From the NCBI RefSeq assembly GCF_024256385.1, contig NZ_JAMLFW010000002.1, forward strand, positions 1,736,001 to 1,800,000: a DNA stretch of 64,000 nucleotides. The letters run 5' to 3'. Within the stretch, counting starts at the first letter, position 1; each line of letters starts with the position of its first letter. This DNA comes from Anatilimnocola floriformis (GTDB lineage: Bacteria > Planctomycetota > Planctomycetia > Pirellulales > Pirellulaceae). The notes beneath the pieces were generated by a model, which was given only the letters and a program-made list of their open reading frames with translations, was not told where the DNA came from and made no database searches. Positions 25,531 through 33,615 of this stretch are shown one piece after another. Both the position numbers and the translations under genes were made by a program.

Positions 25531-27696
25531 ATGTCTCGCTGGCAACCTACTCCGCTGATTCTCGTCGCCTCCGGCGCGGTTGCCATTGTCGCGGCGACCA
25601 TTGCCGGGCGAAATGTGCTCGGCTGGTGGCAGCTGGCCATTTATTTGGGAGTGGTTGCCGTCGTCGCTTCGGCGGCCTGGTTCCGGCGACGGCTGACGGC
25701 TGAGGAACTCGAGATCGAACGCCTGCGGCAGAATCTGGCCGGCGAAGAAGCTCGCGTCGCCCGTTTGAAAGCCGATTTTGAAGAACAGCAACAGCAGCTG
25801 CAAAAGCAGTTCGAATCGCAGGCCGGTCAACTTGATACTCGCGAAGAAGCGCTCGCCCGTCGGTTGCAAACGTTTCACGAATGGATGGAGTTTCCCGAGC
25901 CGCTCACGCTTAATGCAGCGCCGGTGCCGGCGGGAAATGTTTCGGAGCTGGTGCGCAAAGATCGGCAGTTGATGGAACTGCTGAAAGCCGAAACGCAGAT
26001 TCTGTACGACAACATTACCAGTAACAAATATGTTGTCGAAGGAAAGCTCATTCCGCTGCTGATTCGCGACGATGCGCAGCAACTGGTGCTGAAAGTTGCT
26101 CGTCTGTATCAGCCGTCGGCCGAGAATCCGCTGCTGGAAGTGAGCCTCGATCAGATCATGCGGGCGGCCAGCCGAGGCTCGCTGAACCTGCTGATCGTGC
26201 TCGACGAGTTACCGCTGGCGGTGAAGGATTACAACCTTGCGAATCTGTACCAATACGTTCGCCGCGCGGTCGAAGCTTACCGTCTCTATCGCAAAACGGA
26301 GCCTTATTGGCCGTACGCCAACGCGGCTTACTATCTCAGCCGATTTGCGTTGGGAGCCAATCCGCTGACGCTCGGCGCTTGGTGGATTCTCGGTTCCTTC
26401 GGCAAGCAAGGCGCCACGGCCATCGCGCAGCAGGTGGTCAATCGACAGGCCCTCGCGCTTCTCTCCAGCGTGATCCGCGTCATTGGTTGTGAAGTCGCTT
26501 CGATCTACGGTGGCGACTTTCGCCATCGCGATGCCAACTGGATTTACGGCGCTGAATTGACCGAGCTCGTCTCGGCTTTTCCACTGTCGCGCGAAGGACT
26601 TTCTGCCGCCCTCAAAGAGATCGGCGCGCTGCAGTTTCGTAGCGAGTACGACCGCGTGTTCCTGTATCGTTGCTTGGCCGCGCATCGCAGCGCCCAGCCG
26701 GCGAAGTACAACGCGATGGATTGCCTGTTGAGCGACGAACGGCATGCAATCGCCACGCGACTCGAGAAATTTCTCGATCTGTATCTGCACGGCCGCAGCG
26801 CCGATCGGATTGCGGCCTGGAAGCAAGGCGTGGAAGCACGCCTGCAAGTGAAACTAGCCGTTGGCATCAAGCCGGCGCTCGCCAGTGTGCGTGAACAGCT
26901 GGCCGACGCGGTTCGCTCGCTCGCCAGTTACCTGGTGGGAGAAAAGGAACTCGAGGGGAACGATCTGCCGCCACTGCTGAGCACCAGTCGCACGATCATG
27001 CAGCTCCCCGCTGAACTGCGTCAGCCGTTGGTCGACAGCCTGCGCGATAATCCGCCGTATTTTTTCGAGCACCCCGATCTCGATCCCGACAGCGACCTGG
27101 TCACTATTTATCTCGACGATTTAGCAGCCCTTGAAGCGCGCATTCCGCCACATGATCCGAACCGTGATGAAGCCCTCTTTGCGGTGACGGCCTATCTGCG
27201 GAAAGATGCGAAGGTGATTGAAGGGCTCCTTAACAAACATCGCGGGGCTTACTTCGCCGATCGCTTGCATCCGGAATCGCAAACGCGGCGAGCGCCGCCA
27301 GATGTCACCCGGGCCGTGCTCGATCTGCTGACCGGCGATACCTCGCGGTTCTTTCTCTATCATCCCGTGCAACTCGAATGGCCCGAAGGAAAATCGCCGC
27401 TGACGATCAAGCAGGACGATCTCTGGTTGCTCGGCACAGCGGAACGGCTGCTCGTTTTCACGGCGGGGATCGAGCCGCAAGTGCTGTGGCGCGGCGATCC
27501 ACAGGTACAAGCGACGGCCATTCAAAAGAATCTGTGGACGGCCTGCCAGTTGACCGGCGGCGAATGGCTGATGCCCGATGTGCCGCAGCCCCTTAGCATC
27601 CGTTTGCCGTTGCCGCTGATGTCGACTTACAACAACTACTTGAAGCCGCTCACCGGCATGCTGCGTCGCGGACCTGCCGAATCGCCGGCCACGTAA
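25531..27696 (+). CDS. Large membrane-anchored coiled-coil protein of unknown function
   Basis: The ATG at 25531 gives 721 residues. Two adjacent membrane spans (about 8-28 and 31-51) precede a clear coiled coil (about 55-120, EEQQQQLQKQFESQAGQLDT). The rest is a long soluble domain with the segment NLANLYQYVRRAVEAYRLYR, then YYLSRFALGANPLTLGAWWI, a hydrophobic hairpin (about 300-345), and a helical C-terminal half. I recognise no family. Topology suggests a cytoplasmic domain tethered to the inner membrane. It is the last of three tightly spaced genes and ends 9 bases from the convergent PQQ-like gene. Confidence 0.75.
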   Translation: MSRWQPTPLILVASGAVAIVAATIAGRNVLGWWQLAIYLGVVAVVASAAWFRRRLTAEELEIERLRQNLAGEEARVARLKADFEEQQQQLQKQFESQAGQLDTREEALARRLQTFHEWMEFPEPLTLNAAPVPAGNVSELVRKDRQLMELLKAETQILYDNITSNKYVVEGKLIPLLIRDDAQQLVLKVARLYQPSAENPLLEVSLDQIMRAASRGSLNLLIVLDELPLAVKDYNLANLYQYVRRAVEAYRLYRKTEPYWPYANAAYYLSRFALGANPLTLGAWWILGSFGKQGATAIAQQVVNRQALALLSSVIRVIGCEVASIYGGDFRHRDANWIYGAELTELVSAFPLSREGLSAALKEIGALQFRSEYDRVFLYRCLAAHRSAQPAKYNAMDCLLSDERHAIATRLEKFLDLYLHGRSADRIAAWKQGVEARLQVKLAVGIKPALASVREQLADAVRSLASYLVGEKELEGNDLPPLLSTSRTIMQLPAELRQPLVDSLRDNPPYFFEHPDLDPDSDLVTIYLDDLAALEARIPPHDPNRDEALFAVTAYLRKDAKVIEGLLNKHRGAYFADRLHPESQTRRAPPDVTRAVLDLLTGDTSRFFLYHPVQLEWPEGKSPLTIKQDDLWLLGTAERLLVFTAGIEPQVLWRGDPQVQATAIQKNLWTACQLTGGEWLMPDVPQPLSIRLPLPLMSTYNNYLKPLTGMLRRGPAESPAT

Positions 27697-27705
27697 CGCG
27701 CTGTT

Positions 27706-29025
27706 TCACTCGGCAATGCAGTACAGCCACTTCTTGCCGCGCAAGTAGAGTTCTTTACCGACAACCGCCGGCGAGGCATCGAATTCTTCATCGAGTTGAT
27801 TCGAAGCGAGAATCTCTAACTCATCGGCATGCTTGATGACCGTCGTCACACCGCGACGCGATGTGAAATAGACTCGGCCCGCAGCGCCAATCGGTGAGCC
27901 ATAAATCGTGCTGATCCCTTGCAGCCGAGTGCGCTCGATCAGAATCTTGCCGTTCGTCGCATCGACGCAGGAAAGAATCCCTTCGTTCGATTGCGTGAAG
28001 TAGAGGCGGTTGTCGTACAGCAACGGCGACGGAATGTAGGGCGTACCGCGGTCGAGCTTCCAGGCGATCTTGTCGGTGTCGGTCAGATCCCCCTTTTGAT
28101 CGAACGGCAACGCGTACAGCGCGTAGCCGCGATAACCACTCATGCAATACACGAGTTTGTCATTCGCAACCGGCGACGGCGTGACGTTGGTCGCCTGGCC
28201 AGCGCACTGCCAGAGGATCTCGCCGGTGAACAGATCGTAGCTCCGCACCAGGTTTGTCGCGTTCGTGATCACTTGCGTCTTACCGGCGCGCTCGACGATC
28301 AACGGCGTGGCCCAAGCCGTTTTTTCTTCGCGATCCTTGCGCCACAGCAGTTCGCCCGTCTCGGCATTTTGTGCAGTGATGAACGATGGGCCGTCCTGAT
28401 CCCAGGTCGTGACCAGAACATTGCCGTGCAGCGCCGAGGAACTCCCTTCGCCGAAGCTGTTGCGGGTCGTCAGCTTGCCGAACTCTTTCGACCAGAGTTC
28501 CTTGCCATCGAGATCGAAGGCATACACGCCGTTCGAACCGAAGTTGACAAACAGCCGTTTGCCGTCGGTCACCGGCGAGGACGATGCGTAGTCGTTATCA
28601 GGATGCACGCCTTCATGCGGCACTCGCTCGGTGGCCATCTTTTGCCACAGCGTCTTGCCGGTCGCGCGATCGAGACAGATGACAGTGAACTGAAAGTAGT
28701 TCTTCGGGAACTTGATTTTGAACGGCCCGACCGGCTCATCGATCGTCGCCGGCAGGTCGGTCGCCACCTTATCGGTCTTGATCGCCGTCAGCAGGAAAAT
28801 GCGATCGCCCCAAATGATGGGCGTCGAACTTCCTTCGCCCGGAATGGCCACTTTCCATTTGATGTTTTCGGTCTCGCTCCACTTCGTCGGCGGATCTCCC
28901 TGCGGCGCGACGCCGTTGTGCTGAGGTCCGCGCCAGGCGGGCCATTGAGCCGCGAGATTGAGTTGCTGAGCGGACGAGATCGCCGGGAGGAGAGCAACGG
29001 CAATGAAGGCAAAATAACGAAGCAT
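27706..29025 (-). CDS. Exported PQQ-like beta-propeller (outer membrane protein assembly-like)
   Basis: The ATG at 29025 gives 439 residues with a leader (MLRYFAFIAVALLPAISSAQ). The body shows PQQ-type propeller repeats: WPAWRGPQHNGVA at the first blade, then repeated GERIFLLTA-like strands, CLDRATGKTLWQ, FDLDGKELWSKEFG, QNAETGELLWRKD, YDLFTGEILWQ and CVDATNGKILIERT. This family is very common in planctomycetes, usually periplasmic and not a dehydrogenase, since the catalytic residues of PQQ enzymes are absent. Partner or ligand unknown. It is convergent with the coiled-coil gene and divergent from the Cys-rich gene at 29119. Confidence 0.92.
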   Translation of the reverse strand: MLRYFAFIAVALLPAISSAQQLNLAAQWPAWRGPQHNGVAPQGDPPTKWSETENIKWKVAIPGEGSSTPIIWGDRIFLLTAIKTDKVATDLPATIDEPVGPFKIKFPKNYFQFTVICLDRATGKTLWQKMATERVPHEGVHPDNDYASSSPVTDGKRLFVNFGSNGVYAFDLDGKELWSKEFGKLTTRNSFGEGSSSALHGNVLVTTWDQDGPSFITAQNAETGELLWRKDREEKTAWATPLIVERAGKTQVITNATNLVRSYDLFTGEILWQCAGQATNVTPSPVANDKLVYCMSGYRGYALYALPFDQKGDLTDTDKIAWKLDRGTPYIPSPLLYDNRLYFTQSNEGILSCVDATNGKILIERTRLQGISTIYGSPIGAAGRVYFTSRRGVTTVIKHADELEILASNQLDEEFDASPAVVGKELYLRGKKWLYCIAE

Positions 29026-29118
29026 GAGGAGTCTCCAAGGATCGAAGGACGGCTTGATTCTACCGACTAAGAGCAATTTCCACCTTGATCGTTTCTCTCA
29101 ACCTGCGAAAATAGAGGC

Positions 29119-29577
29119 ATGAACTTCCTTCGCCACCGCCGAACCCCTCGCTGGCTCGTCTTGAGCCTGGCCATTTTGTCGCTGGCGGTGTTGCCGCCGC
29201 TACAAGCGGCCTGCGTGTGCGCGGATTGCGGTCAGACGCAGCAAACCAGTTGTTGCACGCCGAGCGAAAATGTCGCGACCGGTTCGTGCTGCTGTGCGGC
29301 GAAGACGTGCTGCTCGGTTCCGACCGCAGCTTCAGCCGATCGTTGCTGTTCCAGTGATTCCGCGGGTTGCGAATGCACTGCCGTTCCCGACAGTCGTGAA
29401 CCAGCGCCCGTTCCTGCCGACTCGGCTGCCAAGCAGGCTCCCATTTCGACGGTTGTCTACGCCGATTGGACGCTTCCTGCCGCCGTTCCCACGCGGGTGG
29501 ATGGAGCTGCGAAAATCAGCGGGCCGCCCTTCAAGCCCGTATCTTTGCAAATCGCCCTCTGCGTCTGGCGAAATTGA
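29119..29577 (+). CDS. Exported cysteine-rich protein (possible metal binder)
   Basis: A leader (about residues 12-31, WLVLSLAILSLAVLPPLQAA) is followed by a region with 14 cysteines between about residues 32 and 87, in CxC, CxxC and CC patterns (CVCADC, SCC, SCCC, TCC, RCC, CEC). The C-terminal half is Ala/Pro-rich and Cys-poor, ending with LQIALCVWRN. Composition is metallothionein-like but with export signals, suggesting metal binding or disulfide structure outside the cytoplasm. A second Cys-rich gene follows 83 bases later on the same strand. Not a recognised family. Confidence 0.72.
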   Translation: MNFLRHRRTPRWLVLSLAILSLAVLPPLQAACVCADCGQTQQTSCCTPSENVATGSCCCAAKTCCSVPTAASADRCCSSDSAGCECTAVPDSREPAPVPADSAAKQAPISTVVYADWTLPAAVPTRVDGAAKISGPPFKPVSLQIALCVWRN

Positions 29578-29660
29578 ATTCCTGATCGCGCACAGTGTGA
29601 TGCTGCGCGCATGTGTTTGAGTTCGTCTGTTTGCCTAACACATTTTTCAGGAATCAAGTC

Positions 29661-29906
29661 ATGTTGAAATCCATTTCTGCGCTCGTTGGTCTCGTTACCG
29701 TTTCTCTCGCCGCGGTCTTCGCCGGCCCGGCGATCTCCTCGACCGCGAAGCAAGCGGCTTGCTGCTGCGGCGCTGCCTGTAGCTGCACCGACTGCGCGTG
29801 CGTCGAACAGAGTTGCGCCTGCACAACCGGCGGCCCCTGCGTTTGCGACGCCGGCTGCTGCGCGACAGGAGCTTGCTGCGAACCGAGCAACTGCTGCGCG
29901 AAGTAG
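29661..29906 (+). CDS. Small exported metallothionein-like cysteine-rich protein
   Basis: The ATG at 29661 follows an AGGAA site and gives 81 residues. After a leader (LKSISALVGLVTVSLAAVFA) the mature part of about 55 residues contains 17 cysteines, arranged CCC, CxC, CxC, CxC, CxC, CC, CC, CC with almost no aromatic residues. That density is typical of metal-thiolate cluster proteins, though bacterial metallothioneins are normally cytoplasmic. It is followed by a strong intrinsic terminator and preceded by the other Cys-rich gene, so the two probably form one transcript. Confidence 0.75.
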   Translation: MLKSISALVGLVTVSLAAVFAGPAISSTAKQAACCCGAACSCTDCACVEQSCACTTGGPCVCDAGCCATGACCEPSNCCAK

Positions 29907-29935
29907 CAGTCATTGAGAAGCGTCAAAAGCACGAA

Positions 29936-29974
29936 GGCGTCGCATTTCTGCGGAAGTGCGACGCCGTTTTTTTT
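29936..29974 (+). terminator. Rho-independent terminator of the Cys-rich pair
   Basis: The stem GGCGTCGCA (29936-29944) pairs with TGCGACGCC (29957-29965). It is followed by G and eight T residues. This is the clearest intrinsic terminator in the window and defines the 3' end of the transcript from the two Cys-rich genes. Confidence 0.88.
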
Positions 29975-30269
29975 AGCTGTGAAGTTGTGCGGTCAATAGC
30001 CGTCGCATTCGCGTTTCGCAAACTTGTCAATCGATTTGCAACTTCGTAGCGCTTTAAAAATCAAGAGCAGCAGCCAGAATATTTTCCGCAAGCATTACGA
30101 TGTGCTGGCGTCGGCTTCAAGAAATCTTCGTTGGCCGTTACTTTCTGGTAGAATCATCTTGTCGGCATTCAACGCATCGCGTTAGGATGAAGAACGTCGT
30201 GGAGCTGATCACGTCCGGGTGTTTCAGCAACTCGCACGACGAGGTTGATGTCTTTCAGGGGTGGTTCGT
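29975..30269. other. Intergenic leader of the Cys-motif protein gene
   Basis: No gene is visible. The stretch is AT-richer than average near 30000-30075, as expected of a promoter. A TAGAAT hexamer at about 30151 could be a -10 element, but no well-spaced -35 was found. An AGGGG ribosome site lies just before the next start. Confidence 0.4.
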
Positions 30270-30578
30270 ATGCGTCACTACTCGTGTGATCGGTGCAAAC
30301 GCGTGCTCGACCCGCAGGAGGATCTGCGGTATGTCGTCCGACTGGAAGTGCAAGCGGTGATGGAGCCGATTAACGACTGCGAACTGACCGACGACCGCGA
30401 TCATCTGCTCGAGATCGAAGAGATTCTCGAGCGGGCCGATGACGAAGAGTGCGATGCAATCGCACCCGAAGTCTATCAAAAGAAATCTTTCGATCTCTGC
30501 TGCGACTGCCATCGCAAATTCATGCAGAATCCGCTCGGCCGCGAAAGCAAAGTCTCGCTCGACTTCAGCCAGAACTGA
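30270..30578 (+). CDS. Small Cys-motif (zinc-ribbon-like) cytoplasmic protein
   Basis: The ATG at 30270, preceded by AGGGG, is preferred to a GTG nine bases upstream. The 102-residue protein has CDRC near the N-terminus (residues 6-9) and CCDC near residue 80, so four cysteines could form one zinc site. Between them is an acidic helical segment (DDRDHLLEIEEILERADDEE). It has no signal peptide. It resembles small conserved planctomycete proteins of unknown function. It sits 42 bases before the SNase gene on the same strand. Confidence 0.72.
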   Translation: MRHYSCDRCKRVLDPQEDLRYVVRLEVQAVMEPINDCELTDDRDHLLEIEEILERADDEECDAIAPEVYQKKSFDLCCDCHRKFMQNPLGRESKVSLDFSQN

Positions 30579-30620
30579 TTTACCTCCTAACGCGCACCTG
30601 CTGCGCATCAGGAGTAACTC

Positions 30621-31199
30621 ATGTGGGGCCGTTATCGGCGGTGGCCAAGGCTGAGGCTGTTTATCATCACGGCGTCAATTCTGGCGTTGGCGATTTATTT
30701 GCGCGCTGCCAAACATGATGCGCCGCAGCCCGGTCTGGTTGGGTTTACCGATCCTACCGTTTTGCGCAGCGGCCCCTGCGAAGTCATTGCCGTGATCGAC
30801 GGCGATACACTGTTTGTCTCGCAGGGCGGGAAAGATTCGTCCGGACAATTCCGCGGCAAGGTTCGGTTGCTGGGAATCAACACCCCGGAGACGGTTCAGC
30901 GCGATATCGAACCGCAGCCGTTTGGGCAGGAAGCGACCGAATTCTTAAAAGCCAAGGTCGCGGGCGGGAATGTCCGCCTCGAACTGGATAAGCGGCGGCT
31001 CGATCGGTACGGCCGAAGCTTGGCCTATTTGTACGTGGGAAATGCCTGCCTGAATGAGGAATTGGTCGCCGCCGGCCTAGCCCGGGTGCATACCTATCCG
31101 GGCGATTCCACGACCATGAACCGGCAATTGTTGCGGGCTCAAGACGAGGCCCGGCGGCGGGAGCTGGGAATTTGGGGAAAAGAGCCCCGCACAAAGTAA
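30621..31199 (+). CDS. Membrane-anchored thermonuclease (SNase) family protein
   Basis: A well-placed AGGAGT precedes the ATG. One N-terminal membrane span (about residues 12-28) anchors or exports the 192-residue protein. The SNase OB-fold is evident: EVIAVIDGDTLFV, then VRLLGINTPET with the catalytic Arg and Glu, and LDRYGRSLAYLYV with the second Arg, followed by LVAAGLARVHTYP. All key staphylococcal-nuclease-type residues are present, so activity on nucleic acid outside the cytoplasm or at the membrane is likely. It is probably in the same transcript as the upstream zinc-ribbon-like gene. Confidence 0.92.
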   Translation: MWGRYRRWPRLRLFIITASILALAIYLRAAKHDAPQPGLVGFTDPTVLRSGPCEVIAVIDGDTLFVSQGGKDSSGQFRGKVRLLGINTPETVQRDIEPQPFGQEATEFLKAKVAGGNVRLELDKRRLDRYGRSLAYLYVGNACLNEELVAAGLARVHTYPGDSTTMNRQLLRAQDEARRRELGIWGKEPRTK

Positions 31200-31204
31200 G
31201 CGGA

Positions 31205-31221
31205 TTGGCTTGGCTCTTGCG
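31205..31221 (+). promoter_or_regulatory. Candidate sigma-54 (-24/-12) promoter
   Basis: TTGGCTTGGCTCTTGCG has GG at 31207-31208 and GC at 31219-31220 with the required ten bases between, plus a good match to TTGGC and TTGC. It would start transcription about 170 bases before the coiled-coil protein gene. No activator site was identified, so this is a pattern match only. Confidence 0.35.
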
Positions 31222-31404
31222 ACTTGAAAAATATTCCCATTTTTCTGAATAGCCGGCCCAATATTGCCGCGGGGCCAGCGATTTACCTCTTACTAGTCAG
31301 GCCTGCCTGGGCGTTTCCAGTGAGTCTGACGCGTCATTTTCCAGATTTTTCGAATTGCTAAGGTGGCAATTGAGATGCTGAGTCGCATTGGGGAGGGCCA
31401 TTCC

Positions 31405-32196
31405 ATGGTCAAGAAGGGTTTGTTTGCGGGTGGTGCGTTGGTGTTGCTGTTGAGTCTGATGTTTGGTCGCGATGGATTCAGCTATGCCACCACGTCCCTC
31501 GGTTGGGTTCGTCAGTCGGTGAGTGATAGTGTGCCGGTGGCGTTCGAGCTGCAACGTGCTCGCGACATGATCAAGGGATTGGCTCCCGAGATTCGCAGCA
31601 ACATCAGCCTGGTCGCCAAGGAGGAAGTCGAAGTTCATAAGCTGCGCGAACAGCTGGTCACCAGCGAAAAGAATCTCGCCAAGAGCAAGGGCGAGATCGA
31701 TCGCCTGTCCAGCGATCTCAAGCGTGGCGAATCATTCGTCTACTGCGGCAAGAGCTACACGGCTCGCCAGGTGGAATCGGATCTGACGCAGCGGTTTGAG
31801 ACCTACAAGGTCAAGGCTGCCACGATCGAGAAGTTGAATCAAATCATTTCGGCTCGTGAGCGGGGCCTGTCGGCCGGCCGCGAAAAGCTGAAGGCCATGC
31901 AAGCCGCCAAGACGCAACTCGAAGTCGATGTTGCCAACCTCGAAGCCCGCATGGAAATGGTTCGCGTCGCTCAAACGACCAGCGAATTCAACTTCGACGA
32001 CAGCAAGTTGTCGCGCACCAAGGAATTGGTCAAGAACATCGGCACGAAGATCGACGTCGCCGAAAAGCTGGTGAATGCTGATACGACCTATCCCGGTCAG
32101 ATCAATCTCGATGAGCCAGCCTCGTCGAACATCACCGAGCAGATCAGCAAGTATTTTGAGAGCACCGACGATAGCGTCGCGGTGAAGCTCGAATAA
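31405..32196 (+). CDS. Membrane-anchored coiled-coil protein, unknown function
   Basis: The ATG at 31405, preceded by GGGGAGGG, is preferred; an in-frame ATG at 31375 is possible. The 263-residue protein has a short N-terminal membrane segment (GLFAGGALVLLLSLMFG) and then two long coiled-coil stretches (about 60-110 and 130-195). Between them is a short conserved-looking insert (FVYCGKSYTARQVESDLTQR) with one Cys. The C-terminus is acidic. The topology resembles periplasmic spacer or adaptor proteins. I know of similar proteins in planctomycetes but no assigned function. A strong hairpin with T-tract follows. Confidence 0.75.
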   Translation: MVKKGLFAGGALVLLLSLMFGRDGFSYATTSLGWVRQSVSDSVPVAFELQRARDMIKGLAPEIRSNISLVAKEEVEVHKLREQLVTSEKNLAKSKGEIDRLSSDLKRGESFVYCGKSYTARQVESDLTQRFETYKVKAATIEKLNQIISARERGLSAGREKLKAMQAAKTQLEVDVANLEARMEMVRVAQTTSEFNFDDSKLSRTKELVKNIGTKIDVAEKLVNADTTYPGQINLDEPASSNITEQISKYFESTDDSVAVKLE

Positions 32197-32260
32197 CATT
32201 AGCTCAGAGGAGCTGATGCAAAGATTCGCGGACGAGGCAGCACACAGCTTCGTCCCTTTC

Positions 32261-32305
32261 AAAAACTCCCGGCAGGCGAATCCTCCCGCCTGCTTGGGAG
32301 TTTTT
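32261..32305. terminator. Bidirectional intrinsic terminator
   Basis: AAAAACTCCC plus GGCAGGCG pairs with CGCCTGC plus GGGAGTTTTT, giving a long stem with A-tract on the left and T-tract on the right. It lies between the convergent coiled-coil gene (plus) and the small HTH-like gene (minus) and suits both. Confidence 0.88.
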
Positions 32306-32334
32306 CATTTGGTAGAACTCGTAGCCGAGATTCT

Positions 32335-32667
32335 TTAACCGAGGCCCAGCTGGGCGAGAACATTCAAAGCCGAGCGGGCGTTTTCGATGCCGCCGAGTTG
32401 CTCGACCATCTTCTTGGCGGTCAGCAGTTGTTCCAATCCACCGCCAGCAGCAGCAGCTTTGCGACCGGGCTTGGGCCCACGCTTGCCGATCTTGCCGCCC
32501 TTTTTCTTGGCGTTCGAGAGGACCGTGCTCACGAATTGAGCGGAGACGACCAGGCCGTCTTTAGCCAGTGCTTCGGCGATTTCTTTGGGAGCAGCGGTTG
32601 GGTTTGCTGTCTTGTAATCACGAATTGCTGAAGACTTATTCGGTCCGCCCTTGGCTTTTTTTGCCAT
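32335..32667 (-). CDS. Small basic helix-turn-helix-like protein
   Basis: This 110-residue protein starts MAKKAKGGPNKSSAIRDYKT and contains APKEIAEALAKDGLVVSAQF, then VSTVLSNAKKKGG, which fits a helix-turn-helix with a basic wing. A second basic stretch (KIGKRGPKPGRKAAAAGG) precedes a helical C-terminus (LEQLLTAKKMVEQLGGIENA). The net charge is strongly positive, consistent with nucleic-acid binding. I recall similar short proteins as frequent in planctomycetes. An AAGGAG site precedes the start, and a 17-base palindrome lies 27 bases upstream. Confidence 0.75.
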   Translation of the reverse strand: MAKKAKGGPNKSSAIRDYKTANPTAAPKEIAEALAKDGLVVSAQFVSTVLSNAKKKGGKIGKRGPKPGRKAAAAGGGLEQLLTAKKMVEQLGGIENARSALNVLAQLGLG

Positions 32668-32693
32668 CTTTTTAACTCCTTGTTGATTTTAGG

Positions 32694-32710
32694 GTGACAG
32701 AAGATGTCAC
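32694..32710 (-). promoter_or_regulatory. Palindrome GTGACA-N5-TGTCAC, candidate operator
   Basis: This perfect 6-base inverted repeat with a 5-base spacer lies in the leader of the HTH-like gene. The position allows autoregulation by that protein or binding by another regulator. A leader hairpin is the alternative. Confidence 0.5.
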
Positions 32711-33122
32711 ACTCAAAAACAAGGTGTAAAACTAATACATAGGTTAACACAACGCAATTGGCTGATGCCTTACGCTGGTGCTATTTGCGGAAAAGGCAAC
32801 CATCGAACTAGTAAGTCCCGGAAATCGAGGGGTCCACATTACGTCTCCGACATCGAAATACTAAGTAGACGAAGTTGAGAATTGCACAGGCTGGGCCGCT
32901 GAAACTCATAATTAGGACGATTTGACATACTGAATCGGTGTCGCTCAAACGTAGACACGCCCTTCGCACCGGTCGCCGAGCCGGCGACCTGATCTGCCCG
33001 CCGGGAGCCGCAGCCCCCATTTTCCCGCAGCACGCTCGTTCGTAAAATCGAGCCCTCTGCTACGAAAACACCGTGTAATTTGATTGTCAGTCTGCCTCTT
33101 CATTCCGAACCAAGGATGCCCC
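32711..33122. other. Intergenic region between the HTH-like gene and ndk
   Basis: No gene is supported. Positions 32711-32760 are AT-rich on the minus strand and likely hold the HTH-like gene promoter. GTCGCCGAGCCGGCGAC at about 32978-32994 is a short GC-rich inverted repeat. ndk is preceded by a weak ribosome site. Confidence 0.4.
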
Positions 33123-33587
33123 ATGGCCGTCGAAAAAACTTTGATCCTGCTCAAGCCTGACTGTGTGCAACGCCGCCTGATGGGCGAAGTGATCAGCCGT
33201 TTTGAGCAAAAGGGACTCAACCTGATCGCCCTCAAGATGCTCAAGGTCACGCCCGCCCTGGCCAAGGAACACTATGCCGAGCACGTGCAAAAGCCGTTTT
33301 ATCCGGCCCTCGAGAAGTTCATCACGGCTTCGCCGATTGTCGCCATCGTGGTCGAAGGGCTCGAAGCCATTCGCGTAATCCGCGAAATGCTCGGCGCAAC
33401 GAGCGGCCTGAAGGCTGCCCCGGGCACCATCCGTGGCGACTACAGCAGCAGCCGCCAGATGAACCTGGTTCACGCTTCGGATGGCCCAGAAGCGGCCGCC
33501 CGCGAAGTGGCCCTCTACTTCAAGCCCGATGAACTCCACTCGTACTCGCCGACTTTGACTCCTTGGTTCAAAGCCGACGACGAGTAA
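33123..33587 (+). CDS. ndk: Nucleoside diphosphate kinase
   Basis: This enzyme transfers the gamma-phosphate between nucleoside triphosphates and diphosphates to balance NTP and dNTP pools. The ATG at 33123 gives 154 residues, standard length. Visible signatures are TLILLKPDCVQRRLMGE at the start, TIRGDYS, and the active-site NLVHASDG with phospho-acceptor His117. Nothing is missing. The kbl-like gene starts 28 bases downstream on the same strand. The in-frame ORF upstream of the ATG is not part of the protein. Confidence 0.97.
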   Translation: MAVEKTLILLKPDCVQRRLMGEVISRFEQKGLNLIALKMLKVTPALAKEHYAEHVQKPFYPALEKFITASPIVAIVVEGLEAIRVIREMLGATSGLKAAPGTIRGDYSSSRQMNLVHASDGPEAAAREVALYFKPDELHSYSPTLTPWFKADDE

Positions 33588-33615
33588 TCTGCGTACTCGC
33601 AACTGAGAACCTCAC

